Positions 8,979 to 16,793 of a stretch of DNA of 64,000 bases are shown here, one piece after another. Under the pieces are notes generated by a model that was given only the letters and a program-made list of their open reading frames with translations, made no database searches and had not been told where the DNA came from. The number at the start of each line of letters is the position of its first letter. The stretch's first letter is position 1. The stretch spans positions 930,983 through 994,982 of the forward strand of contig KE159795.1 of assembly GCA_000403475.2 (NCBI GenBank), in the 5' to 3' direction. The stretch is from Lachnospiraceae bacterium MD308. GTDB taxonomy: Bacteria; Bacillota; Clostridia; Lachnospirales; Lachnospiraceae. Made by a program: the position numbers and the translations under genes.

Positions 8979-8995
8979 ACCCTATTTAATAGGGT
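8979..8995. promoter_or_regulatory. Palindromic operator of the toxin-antitoxin locus
   Basis: ACCCTATT-T-AATAGGGT is a perfect 8-bp dyad 29 bp upstream of the toxin start, the usual place for autorepression by an XRE antitoxin. The role is inferred from position and symmetry. Confidence 0.65.
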
Positions 8996-9033
8996 GTGTC
9001 AATGCTTTTCAATATCAATTTTATTAAAATTAA

Positions 9034-9112
9034 AATCCAAAACTCAGTTCACCCTGAACGTGCTGCTTGACATTTCATTACATCCAGAAGACATTTCAGC
9101 GCAAAGAACTTG
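9034..9112. repeat. Direct repeat copy 2 (kinase 3' end duplicate)
   Basis: Repeats the final codons and stop of the kinase gene with three substitutions in about 79 bases, without any start or upstream kinase sequence. It lies directly before the FlxA-like gene, which suggests the kinase and FlxA-like genes were once adjacent and the toxin-antitoxin segment came in between them. Confidence 0.9.
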
Positions 9113-9188
9113 AAACTCTGCGCCGGGATGATAGAATGAAAGTGTAAACATGAAAATAACTATATTGAGCAGACAGGAGGAACAGACA

Positions 9189-9746
9189 ATGAGCATCATG
9201 ATTTCTAACACGATTTCTAATACAATCCGCAATTCGGCCCTTGACCCGGCGCAGACGCCCGCAGTAGCCGAAGACACAAAAAAAGTAACTGGAACACAGG
9301 CCCCGGATGAGGCAGGACGCCCGGAAGACCTGAAAGAAAGCCATCCCCTGGCACCGGTGACGGATGAATACATACCCGAAGAAAAGAAAGAACCGACCGG
9401 GCGCTACTGGATGGAAACAGATGAAAACGGCAAATCCAAAATCCATTTCGATGATCCAAACCCGGACAGGGCACAAAAAGAGGAGAAAGCAGACGCTCCG
9501 GCAAATGACAGGAAAACCGGCAGCAGCAAAAAGCCTGAGACCTGCACCGCCAATACCGACAAAGTAGACAGGGAGATTGAACGGTTAAAAAAGAAACTGG
9601 CAGAACTTGAGCAGCAGCTAAACACCGAGACCGACGAGCGCAAGATAAAACAGCTCGAATCAGAATTAGCACAGGTACAAAACGAACTGCGCCAAAAAGA
9701 CAACGACACTTACCGCCGCCAACATACACAGTTCACCTACTCATAA
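9189..9746 (+). CDS. FlxA-like coiled-coil protein of unknown function
   Basis: Soluble, highly charged protein of 185 aa with no signal peptide or membrane segment. Residues 1-110 are low-complexity and rich in P, E, K and D. Residues 120-175 form a clear coiled coil (VDREIERLKKKLAELEQQL) like FlxA-type proteins. Start at 9189 follows AGGAGG 8 nt upstream; the earlier ATG at 9150 lacks one. It is probably transcribed with the upstream regulatory genes or from a promoter inside the repeat copy. I assign no function. Confidence 0.7.
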   Translation: MSIMISNTISNTIRNSALDPAQTPAVAEDTKKVTGTQAPDEAGRPEDLKESHPLAPVTDEYIPEEKKEPTGRYWMETDENGKSKIHFDDPNPDRAQKEEKADAPANDRKTGSSKKPETCTANTDKVDREIERLKKKLAELEQQLNTETDERKIKQLESELAQVQNELRQKDNDTYRRQHTQFTYS

Positions 9747-9760
9747 TCTCAAAACACACA

Positions 9761-9806
9761 GCCGTCCGTCCGGTTTTGTCAGAGATATGGAAACCGGACG
9801 GACAGC
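9761..9806. terminator. Hairpin between convergent FlxA-like and grdB genes
   Basis: Arms GTCCGTCCGGTTT and AAACCGGACGGAC pair perfectly over 13 bp around a 14-nt loop, between the plus-strand stop at 9746 and the minus-strand grdB stop at 9823. The T-runs are short, but it likely serves as a shared terminator. Confidence 0.75.
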
Positions 9807-9822
9807 GTTCTCAATCAGAATC

Positions 9823-11130
9823 CTACTCAAACACCGTCTGCCCGCTCACCGGTGTCTCAAGCGCCCTAAGCCCTCTCTCCACCAGCTCACGCCGGATCTT
9901 TTTACTCTGCTCCGGCGATTTCGTCGGGTCACCCAGCGGATACGGAATCCCGATTGCCGGCACGATCCGGTTCGCCCCGATTGTCTTTGAGATCGGAACT
10001 ACCGTACAGATATGCACCACCGGAATGCCCACACGCTCAATCTCCTTCACCATCGTTGCACCGCAACGCGTACAGGTGCCTCATGTGGATGTAAGGATTA
10101 CCGCGCCGATATTGTCTTCCTTAAGCTTTCCGACAAAATCCTCGCCGAATGCTTTCGCGTTTCCTGTGGCTGTTCCGGTTCCGGTGGTAGTGATAAAGTA
10201 GTCGGCAAGCTCTCCGATCACCCCTTCTTTTTCCATCTCCCGGAGCACGTCAAGGGGAATGACAAGATTTGGGTCTTCCGTGACAAATGCCCGGTCATAA
10301 CCGCCATGAACCGTCATAAAGTCCTTCTTATCCATCCTCTCCATCCCTGCAATACTGTAGATGCCGTACTTCGTCGCGCTGGATGACTCGATATGGTCGG
10401 GATTTCCCTGGGGAACGATACCGCCGGATGTGACAATGGCAATCTTCGTATGCGCCATGTCCGTAACCGGAGCCGTCGGCTCTACCCGGTCAAACTTCGG
10501 CATCGGATATTCTGTCGGGCACTCTTCACCTTTGCATTTCTTTACAAGCAGCTCGATAGCACGCTCAGAACCGCGCTTTTCTGCAAAATAATTCACCCGG
10601 ATTCCTCTCTCCAGATATCCTTCGATGTCCGGCCCGAGGATTTCCTCGCCTTTCACCAGCTTTTCCCCGAGATTCTTAAAGACAGGAACCGCTTTTTTCA
10701 TGCCTGCCGCAGAATTTTTCGTCTTTATCACGATCAGGTCCTTGCGGAACATGTCGACACCCGGGTTCTCCTCGTACATGCCTGTAAGCACCGGAATCCC
10801 AAGCTCTTTTTCCACTGCCTTGCAGATGGTTCCGCAGGCAACGCCGTAACGCCCCGCGTTAAACGCAGGCCCAGCGATAAAAAGATCCGGCTCATACGGC
10901 TTTATCATACCGATCAGCTCTGCTGCAGCATCTGAAAGGTTCTCTCCGAAATAATTGTCACCGCACACAACGGTGGCTGCAATCTCATATTCCTCCCCGA
11001 AAGCATCTGAAAGGGCAAGCCCGGGCCCCATGGCTCCCTCGTGAACCTCCGGCCTCATGCCTGCCGCCTCCTCGCCGCCGGCTCCGGAGAAAAAGTTATT
11101 GATATAATGTACGATTTTATACTTTGCCAT
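9823..11130 (-). CDS. grdB: Glycine/sarcosine/betaine reductase component B, selenocysteine subunit
   Basis: Substrate-binding selenoprotein of the Stickland reductases (GrdB/GrdF/GrdH family). Reading through the UGA at 10081-10083 gives a 435-aa protein whose residue 350 is selenocysteine in TST-U-GTCTRCGATMVKE, the exact family active-site context (U-x-x-C-x-x-C). Without readthrough the protein would split into two unexplained pieces. Start ATG 11130 (MAKYKIVHYINNF) has GGAAGGGGGA about 8 nt upstream. It follows grdE by 16 nt. Component B forms a Se-carboxymethyl adduct passed to GrdA; grdA, grdC and grdD are not in this window, so glycine, sarcosine, betaine or another amine could be the substrate. 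Confidence 0.93.
10057..10083 (-). promoter_or_regulatory. UGA selenocysteine codon with putative bSECIS hairpin
   Basis: The UGA at 10081-10083 is followed at once by GGCACC...GGTGC, able to form a short hairpin (GCACC/GGTGC, 12-nt loop). Bacterial SECIS elements sit immediately 3' of the codon, and clostridial ones are divergent, so the fold is suggestive rather than decisive. Confidence 0.6.
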
Positions 11131-11146
11131 TTTCATTTCCCCCTTC

Positions 11147-12433
11147 CTAATAAGTGCGAGCGGCCAGTTTGTTAAAGCCGTTTGCAATCGTTGATGCGAT
11201 AATAATCTGCAGCTCCGCGTCAAAGCTGCCGTCCTCGTTCATGCAGCCTGCGTAGCCGCCAATCTGGCTCTCCACGTAATCCATAGTGCCAATCAGCCTA
11301 TCCATAGGAGGGAAATGGACAATTAAGTTGCCCTGCCCGCAGGAAACCATCGTGTCTGCCTCCGGCACCGCGTCTGCCAGGGAGTAGGACTTTCCGTCCC
11401 GCCCGGGGAATTCATCCGTGATAATGACTACCTTCACGCCTGCCTGGGTAACTTTCTTGCAGTTCATCATCAAGTCCGTGTCCGGGTTGCCGTATCCTTC
11501 CTCCGTGATCAGCAAGCCGTCCAGCCCCATATATTCCGCAAGCTTTGCCACCATATCCGAGTGGCGTTCCTTATCTGCCAGGAACACATTTTCATTGGTG
11601 AGTATCACGCCTACAAAGTTCAGATCTTTCCCGTGATGCCGATACAGATCCTCGATCACCGGATTGTTCAGGTGATGGTACGTCGTCACCTTATCGCAGG
11701 GCGCCACGCAGTTTCCGCTGACGATGGCTCCGTCCATAATCTCTGTTGGATACATGACAGTGGGGATAAATTTCTTCGCATCCACGCCGTAGTAATAAGT
11801 ATCGTGCAAAAGCCCCTGCGACTGCAGCATATGTACATACCCGATCTTCGGAAGGTCCGGATACTGTGCAATCTGCTGGAGGAGCGGTTTCGTCTCGTAG
11901 GTCACGATCTCATCCGGCGTAAGATTTCTGGCTGCCTCTGCAACGTAAACTGCCGTCTTAAGCCCCGCCATCCTGCCTGCCGCCTCGTAATCATGCGTCT
12001 CAAGCCCGTCTGCCGGCTCGATAACTACGCACACATTGTTTGTCTGGGAAAATGGCGTGTACTTCGCCGTAGGGCCGGACATATCGATGACGCCCTCCTG
12101 GAATCCCACGATTTTCCCGCAGGTAATGACCGTCGCTCCCACAAGCGCGTGAGTCCTTCCTTCGCCCACCTGTCCTACTTTGCCGATCACTCCCGGAAAA
12201 ACGGCTCCGTTTCCCTCCACTTTCACTCTCGGCTCAATCACATCCTTTACCGGGGATATCCGCACAGACTCGCCGGGCCTTGCAAGCTCCACCCTCGCGC
12301 CTGTAAGCCGCTCATCTTCGAGGACAAGCTTTTCAATCTCTTCTTTACATACATACAATGTTCCATTCTCTACATAGGTCTTCTCTGCAAACTGGACATC
12401 CCGGATGTAAATCTTACCTAATTCCAATTTCAT
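11147..12433 (-). CDS. grdE: Glycine/sarcosine/betaine reductase component B, pyruvoyl proprotein
   Basis: Proprotein of 428 aa cleaved into alpha and beta chains. The cleavage and pyruvoyl-forming Cys242 lies in SGNCVAPCDKVTTYHH, the same residue number as in characterised GrdE. The pyruvoyl group binds the amine substrate as a Schiff base before the selenoprotein attacks it. The start at ATG 12433 (MKLELGKIYIRDVQF) fits the family and follows AGGAGG 10 nt upstream; the open frame extends to 12568 but that part is unlike the family. Located between grdX and grdB in one operon. GrdG and GrdI are homologues, so substrate is not fixed. Confidence 0.92.
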   Translation of the reverse strand: MKLELGKIYIRDVQFAEKTYVENGTLYVCKEEIEKLVLEDERLTGARVELARPGESVRISPVKDVIEPRVKVEGNGAVFPGVIGKVGQVGEGRTHALVGATVITCGKIVGFQEGVIDMSGPTAKYTPFSQTNNVCVVIEPADGLETHDYEAAGRMAGLKTAVYVAEAARNLTPDEIVTYETKPLLQQIAQYPDLPKIGYVHMLQSQGLLHDTYYYGVDAKKFIPTVMYPTEIMDGAIVSGNCVAPCDKVTTYHHLNNPVIEDLYRHHGKDLNFVGVILTNENVFLADKERHSDMVAKLAEYMGLDGLLITEEGYGNPDTDLMMNCKKVTQAGVKVVIITDEFPGRDGKSYSLADAVPEADTMVSCGQGNLIVHFPPMDRLIGTMDYVESQIGGYAGCMNEDGSFDAELQIIIASTIANGFNKLAARTY

Positions 12434-12477
12434 TGCTGCTGCACCTCCTGCTCTCGCGGCAGCGCATATGCGCTGCG

Positions 12478-12939
12478 CTATCTTCTGTTCATTATCGGGT
12501 TTGACATTGCACCTTCCATCAAAGATAAGTCGATGGTCCGAAAGTCTTCCTCCGTCTTTTCCGGCCATCTGGGAAGAGACCGGTTCTTAACGCCCTGCCG
12601 GGCGCAGTCCGCCTGCTCCGCCGGAACCTGTACTGCGGCATGCCCTGCGGATGTAAATTTGCGGTACGCCTCAATGCTCTCCTCGATCAGCCTAAGATCC
12701 CGGAAGTCCTCCGCTCCTTCGAGAGATTCCTCCGACAAGACAATTGATCTGAAGGGCGTCTGGTTTGGCTTGACGCTGCCTGCAAGGGGATGGGTCAGCA
12801 GAAAATATCCTCTGTGGATATAATCCCTCGCTGCCAGAAGGACATCCAGATAGCTCCACTCCTCCTTGTAGTCAACCTTAAGTTTCCCCTCCCATTTTTC
12901 CAGACATCTTACATTGTTTGTTACCATAATGTTTTTCAA
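12478..12939 (-). CDS. grdX: GrdX family protein
   Basis: Protein of 153 aa with the GrdX pattern: N-terminal TNNVRCLEKW, central YIHRGYFLLTHPLAGSVKPN and the TPFRS motif. GrdX is the conserved first gene of clostridial glycine reductase operons and has no defined biochemical role. The TTG at 12939 is the start, with AAGGAGG about 8 nt upstream. It is the first gene after the sigma-54 promoter and lies 44 nt before grdE. Confidence 0.88.
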   Translation of the reverse strand: MKNIMVTNNVRCLEKWEGKLKVDYKEEWSYLDVLLAARDYIHRGYFLLTHPLAGSVKPNQTPFRSIVLSEESLEGAEDFRDLRLIEESIEAYRKFTSAGHAAVQVPAEQADCARQGVKNRSLPRWPEKTEEDFRTIDLSLMEGAMSNPIMNRR

Positions 12940-13244
12940 CTTAAGCCCTCCTTTTATGTCTCTTTGCCGCCATCTCTACGTCTGTCTTATCTCAGCCTCA
13001 GATGCTGCTCCCTTTACTCTATTAATACAGCAAAGTTCCTGCCAACTTTTCTTCTATTCCATACAGTTACACCATACTTATTGATTTTCTGCCATAAAAT
13101 ATTTTATTTATTTATTTTTTCGATTAATATTCTGTGATTCCGGAAATACTTCTAACAAAACACCTTTTTATTTTAGGAAATTTAATTCTCTAATGTGAAA
13201 TTTTTTTCTTCCCATGTCCTTCCATGCAAAATCATTTTCTATGT
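12940..13244 (-). other. AT-rich leader and upstream region of grdX
   Basis: About 300 bases without a gene, holding the grdX leader, the -24/-12 promoter, and an AT-rich stretch upstream where an enhancer-binding site would be expected. A TTCCGGAA palindrome near 13138 is the only short dyad I noticed; its role is unknown. Confidence 0.5.
13029..13045 (-). promoter_or_regulatory. Sigma-54 (-24/-12) promoter of grdX-grdE-grdB
   Basis: Minus-strand TTGGCAGGAACTTTGCT matches the consensus YTGGCACGRNNNTTGCW at all but one specified base, with the GG and GC pairs exactly 10 nt apart. It lies about 90 nt before the grdX start. This makes the operon dependent on SigL/RpoN and on an enhancer-binding activator; one is encoded at 5193-6176. 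Confidence 0.8.
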
Positions 13245-13271
13245 AAAAAACGGCGGGGAATTTCCCCGCCG
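13245..13271 (-). terminator. Intrinsic terminator of the lysine transporter gene
   Basis: Ten-base arms CGGCGGGGAA / TTCCCCGCCG followed on the minus strand by six T. It lies 44 nt past the transporter stop and separates it from the grd operon. Confidence 0.9.
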
Positions 13272-13314
13272 TCCGGTAAGCCAGTATCCGTCGCCCCGCT
13301 CATCAACAATCCTT

Positions 13315-14961
13315 CTAATTTGTTTTTTCTAAATGTCCATTCGCCGTCATGGACCGCATCACCAGCAGCGTGCCAATCATCAGCACGATTCCAACCACAA
13401 GCGAGATAACTGCCACCAGCGCCCCCGCGATAAAGTTCTGAAGAACCCCTGCGACCAGATAAGTAACGCAGGACACTACCGCCACCGTAACCGCGTACGG
13501 CAGCTGCGTCGTCACATGGTTGACATGGTTGCACTGCGCTCCCGCGGACGCCATGATCGTCGTATCCGAAATCGGCGAGCAGTGGTCTCCGCACACCGCT
13601 CCTGCCATACATGCGGAGATGGACATGATCATCATCGTCTCATTTTTCCCTACAAACACCGCAACTACGATCGGAATCAGGATGCCGAAAGTTCCCCACG
13701 ATGTTCCCGTTGCAAAAGCAAGGAAACAAGCCACAAGGAAGATGATTGCCGGGAGGAGGCTCAAAAGCCCCGTGGCATTCTCAACTACCGCCGCCACATA
13801 CTCTTTCGCTCCAAGGCTGTCTGTCATCGCTTTCAATGTCCACGCAAAGGTAAGAATCAGGATTGCCGGAACCATCGCCTTAAAGCCCTCCGGTATGCAT
13901 GCCATAGAATCGCTGAACTTGAGGACCTTCCGCACCGCGTAGAACACAATCGTAATTACAAATGCAAAGAAACTTCCAAGCATCAGCCCGACAGACGCAT
14001 CACTGCCGGAAAATGCCTCTACAAATCCCGTACCGCTAAAGAACCCGCCTGTATAGATCATGCCGATGACGCAGCAGATGATAAGCACGACTACCGGAAA
14101 GATCAGGTCGATAACCCCGCCCTTGCTGTCGTCTACTTTTTCCTCTGCATTTGCATAAGGACGGTCCGGGGTAGTGTAAAGGTCTCCCGCCGCCGCGTTT
14201 GCCTCATGCAGTTTCATCGGGCCGTAATCCATCTTCAGTATCACGATCGTCACCATCATGACAATCGTAAGGAGCGCGTAGTAGTTAAACGGAATCGCGC
14301 GGATAAAGATAGAAAATCCATCCTCGCCCTCTACAAATCCGGTCACTGCCGCCGCCCAGGAAGAAATCGGCGCGATAATGCAGACCGGAGCCGCCGTCGC
14401 GTCAATCAAGTAGGCCAGTTTTGCCCTTGACACATTGTGCTTATCCGTCACCGGACGCATCACGCTCCCCACCGTCAGGCAGTTAAAATAATCGTCAATG
14501 AAAATCAGCACTCCCAGGAGGATTGTCGCAAGCTGCGCGCCCACGCGGCTCTTGATATGCTCGCTTGCCCAGCGCCCGAACGCCGCCGAGCCTCCCGCCT
14601 TGTTCATCATGCAGACCATAACGCCAAGGATAACAAGGAATACCAGTATTCCCATATTATAAGCGTCCGTCAGGACACCTACGATGCCGTCCTGGAATAC
14701 GTGCACCACCGTCTTCTCAAAAGTAAATCCCGAGTAAAATACTCCGCCAATCAAAATCCCCACAAACAGGGAGCTGTACACTTCCTTGGTAATCAGCGCA
14801 AGCACGATCGCCACCACCGGGGGAACCAGCGACCAGAAGGACGCATACATGCCCGGCACATACTCTGCCGCCTCGTCAGCCGCAAATACTGTCATGCTGC
14901 TCGTAAGGAGAATCCCAAGGAGCATGGCCGCTCCCCACAACGCTTTTTTCTTTTCTCTCAT
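13315..14961 (-). CDS. lysW: NhaC-family lysine transporter (LysW type)
   Basis: Polytopic membrane protein of 548 aa of the NhaC sodium:proton antiporter superfamily, with typical segments WSLVPPVVAIVLALITKEVY, SSWAAAVTGF and SGTSWGTFGI-like GTSWGTFGILIPI. It begins with a cleavable-looking signal sequence (LLTSSMTVFAADEA) ahead of the first transporter helix. Start ATG 14961 follows AAAGGAA. A lysine riboswitch lies directly upstream, and riboswitch-controlled NhaC homologues are the predicted lysine transporter LysW. I therefore read it as lysine uptake and not as part of the neighbouring grd system. Confidence 0.85.
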   Translation of the reverse strand: MREKKKALWGAAMLLGILLTSSMTVFAADEAAEYVPGMYASFWSLVPPVVAIVLALITKEVYSSLFVGILIGGVFYSGFTFEKTVVHVFQDGIVGVLTDAYNMGILVFLVILGVMVCMMNKAGGSAAFGRWASEHIKSRVGAQLATILLGVLIFIDDYFNCLTVGSVMRPVTDKHNVSRAKLAYLIDATAAPVCIIAPISSWAAAVTGFVEGEDGFSIFIRAIPFNYYALLTIVMMVTIVILKMDYGPMKLHEANAAAGDLYTTPDRPYANAEEKVDDSKGGVIDLIFPVVVLIICCVIGMIYTGGFFSGTGFVEAFSGSDASVGLMLGSFFAFVITIVFYAVRKVLKFSDSMACIPEGFKAMVPAILILTFAWTLKAMTDSLGAKEYVAAVVENATGLLSLLPAIIFLVACFLAFATGTSWGTFGILIPIVVAVFVGKNETMMIMSISACMAGAVCGDHCSPISDTTIMASAGAQCNHVNHVTTQLPYAVTVAVVSCVTYLVAGVLQNFIAGALVAVISLVVGIVLMIGTLLVMRSMTANGHLEKTN

Positions 14962-14995
14962 TGTCTTATGTTCCTTTCTAAAGGTAAATAAATGT

Positions 14996-15040
14996 AAAAA
15001 TGCCATGAACAACGCTTTCCGGGCGCGCTCATGGCATAGC
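14996..15040 (-). terminator. Riboswitch expression-platform terminator
   Basis: Minus-strand ATGCCATGA...TCATGGCAT hairpin followed by TTTTT, about 40 nt downstream of the lysine aptamer and just before the transporter gene. Lysine binding is expected to favour it and cut off transcription. Confidence 0.8.
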
Positions 15041-15080
15041 ATACAAAAATCCATTTTAACAATATCTTATATATACTGAA

Positions 15081-15243
15081 CCGATAGCGCTCCACTGATG
15101 TGACAGTCCGCAGCATATTCTGCCTGCGTCCCAGAGATTGCCCTTGGGAAGAAACAATCTCTTCGGCGGCTCTCCCTTTCCCCGTGGGCAGTCCCCCGAC
15201 TGTCGCCCATCAAGTACTGATGAAATCCGCGCCTCTATCATGT
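15081..15243 (-). ncRNA. Lysine riboswitch (L box)
   Basis: The minus strand contains the conserved L-box elements in order: GATAGAGGCGCGGATTTCATC at the 5' end (P1 and the loop E-like core), AGTA, GGGAGAGCCGCCGAAG, CTGGGACG, GGACTGTCAC, and the closing GGAGCGCTATC that pairs with the 5' GATAG to make P1. These match the B. subtilis lysC leader at the corresponding places. It controls the NhaC-family gene downstream through the terminator at 14996-15040. Confidence 0.92.
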
Positions 15244-15265
15244 CTTCTGTTATCCATATAGTACA

Positions 15266-15294
15266 TTTTTATCACGTTTGAGGCAAGTTGTCAA
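15266..15294 (-). promoter_or_regulatory. Promoter of the lysine riboswitch transcript
   Basis: TTGACA, 17-nt spacer, TAAAAA on the minus strand, about 25 nt before the aptamer. Consensus -35 with a weaker -10. Confidence 0.65.
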
Positions 15295-15313
15295 TGTATG
15301 TCTGGATATTTCA

Positions 15314-16792
15314 TCAAAATATCCCCTTATTCGCTTTATATATCTCCCTGAAACGCAAAAATTCCTCGTCATAAATCTTAACATGCTCCGGGTCAGGTTC
15401 CGTAACCTCCTCATTCAGCCTCACCATGCCCGCGCAGGCCTCTTCATAGTCCGCAAAATACCCGCATCCCACCGCGGCCGATATGGCGGCCCCAAGCGAC
15501 GCCTGCTCCTTTTCCCTGTTGGTATACACCGGGCAGTTGTACATATCCGCCTGGATCTGGCGAAACAGAGGGCTTTTTGCGCCTCCTCCTGACGCGATCA
15601 CCCGGTCTGCCCGAATCCCCAGCGATTCTAAGATTGCCATTGACTCCTTCATGCTGTATACAATCCCCTCCATGGTACTGCGGATCATATGCGCCTTTGT
15701 GTGCTTTAATGTCATTCCAAGATACACTGCCTTTGCATCCGGGTCATTGTGAGGCGTCCTCTCCCCGTTCAGGTAAGGAAGGAACAAAAGCCCCTCGCTG
15801 CCCTCCGGCACCTTTGCGGCATACTCGTTCATCTCGTCAAATGTTCCCATCTCAAGGATGTTGTTCTTAAGCCACTTAAGCGCCACCCCGCCGCTTAAAT
15901 GCGCCCCCATGATGCTCCAGAGGCGTTCGCTTGCATGGCACCACGTATTTGTCCTGAGCCCGGGGTCATAAAGAGGCGCGTCAAGCGCACATGTAAGATG
16001 GCAGGCCGTCCCGATCGTAGACGCCATGAAACCATTCTTAATCATCCCGTTTCCAAGCTCCATCATCAGGGAATCCCCTCCACCGTAAGCAATCGCAGTG
16101 CCCTCTTTTAGCCCGGTAAGCCCTGCACACTCCGCAGTCACTTCCCCCGCCCTTTCATAAGCCTCACGGCTCTCCGGCAAAAATGAGAACGGTATGTCAA
16201 GTTTTTTAAGTATATCATAAGCCCACGTCCGTTTTTTCATATCCCACATGCCCGTAGAGCTTGCATCCGAGGCATCCGTTCCAAGCTCCCCGCACATCCG
16301 GTATCTGATATAGTCCTTCGGGCACATGATCTTATCAATCTTCTCATAATTTTCCGGCTCATGTTCCCTGACCCACATAAGAGAAGTCAGCGCAAAGCCT
16401 GTGCTCAGACGGTTGCAGTACACCGCGCCGAATTCTTCTTTCGAAACCGTCTCATAGATACGCGCGATCTCCTCTGCCGTGCGCTGGTCTGCCCATATAA
16501 TCGCATTGCGGATGGGTCTCCCGCTCTTATCCAGCATTACCAGCCCATGCATCTGGCCTGAATACCCGATTCCTTTAATGCTCTCCTTAAGCCCTCCATT
16601 TCCTTCAAGCATCTGGCGGACAGCCTGAACCGTCGCATCCCACATCATCTCCATATTCTGCTCTGCCTGGTTGAGCTTTGGCTTAATAATATCATACTCG
16701 CACTGTCCTGCCGCCAGCGTCCTGCCTGCCATATCAACTGCAACCGCCCGCACGCTGGACGTGCCAATGTCAATACCTACAAAACATTCCAT
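15314..16792 (-). CDS. FGGY carbohydrate kinase, xylulokinase-like
   Basis: Sugar kinase of 492 aa. The N-terminal phosphate loop is GIDIGTSSVRAVAVD, the substrate-side motif GQMHGLVML is the one seen in xylulokinases, and the C-terminal ATP site has ASGGGAKSPLFRQIQAD. It probably phosphorylates a ketose or polyol in the cytosol. Start ATG 16792 follows GGAG by 8 nt and is separated by 1 nt from the GntR stop, so the two are translationally coupled. It is the last gene of the glycyl radical operon, which ties its substrate or product to that enzyme. Confidence 0.9.
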   Translation of the reverse strand: MECFVGIDIGTSSVRAVAVDMAGRTLAAGQCEYDIIKPKLNQAEQNMEMMWDATVQAVRQMLEGNGGLKESIKGIGYSGQMHGLVMLDKSGRPIRNAIIWADQRTAEEIARIYETVSKEEFGAVYCNRLSTGFALTSLMWVREHEPENYEKIDKIMCPKDYIRYRMCGELGTDASDASSTGMWDMKKRTWAYDILKKLDIPFSFLPESREAYERAGEVTAECAGLTGLKEGTAIAYGGGDSLMMELGNGMIKNGFMASTIGTACHLTCALDAPLYDPGLRTNTWCHASERLWSIMGAHLSGGVALKWLKNNILEMGTFDEMNEYAAKVPEGSEGLLFLPYLNGERTPHNDPDAKAVYLGMTLKHTKAHMIRSTMEGIVYSMKESMAILESLGIRADRVIASGGGAKSPLFRQIQADMYNCPVYTNREKEQASLGAAISAAVGCGYFADYEEACAGMVRLNEEVTEPDPEHVKIYDEEFLRFREIYKANKGIF

Positions 16793-16793
16793 A

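Noticed and set aside
9823-11130. grdB as a frameshifted or truncated pseudogene
   Set aside because: The single in-frame UGA lies exactly at the family selenocysteine position and the protein continues in frame with conserved sequence.
13333-14430. A 365-codon plus-strand frame opposite the lysine transporter
   Set aside because: It is rich in His and Arg as expected from the reverse reading of a membrane-protein gene and has no recognisable motif.
13315-14961. NhaC-family gene as the transporter for the grd substrate
   Set aside because: It is separated from grdX by a strong terminator and carries its own lysine riboswitch and promoter, so lysine is the better assignment.
15303-15323. A terminator at the end of the glycyl radical operon (GGATATTT...AAATATCC)
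   Set aside because: The stem is short and AT-rich, overlaps the stop codon and is not followed by a T-run.
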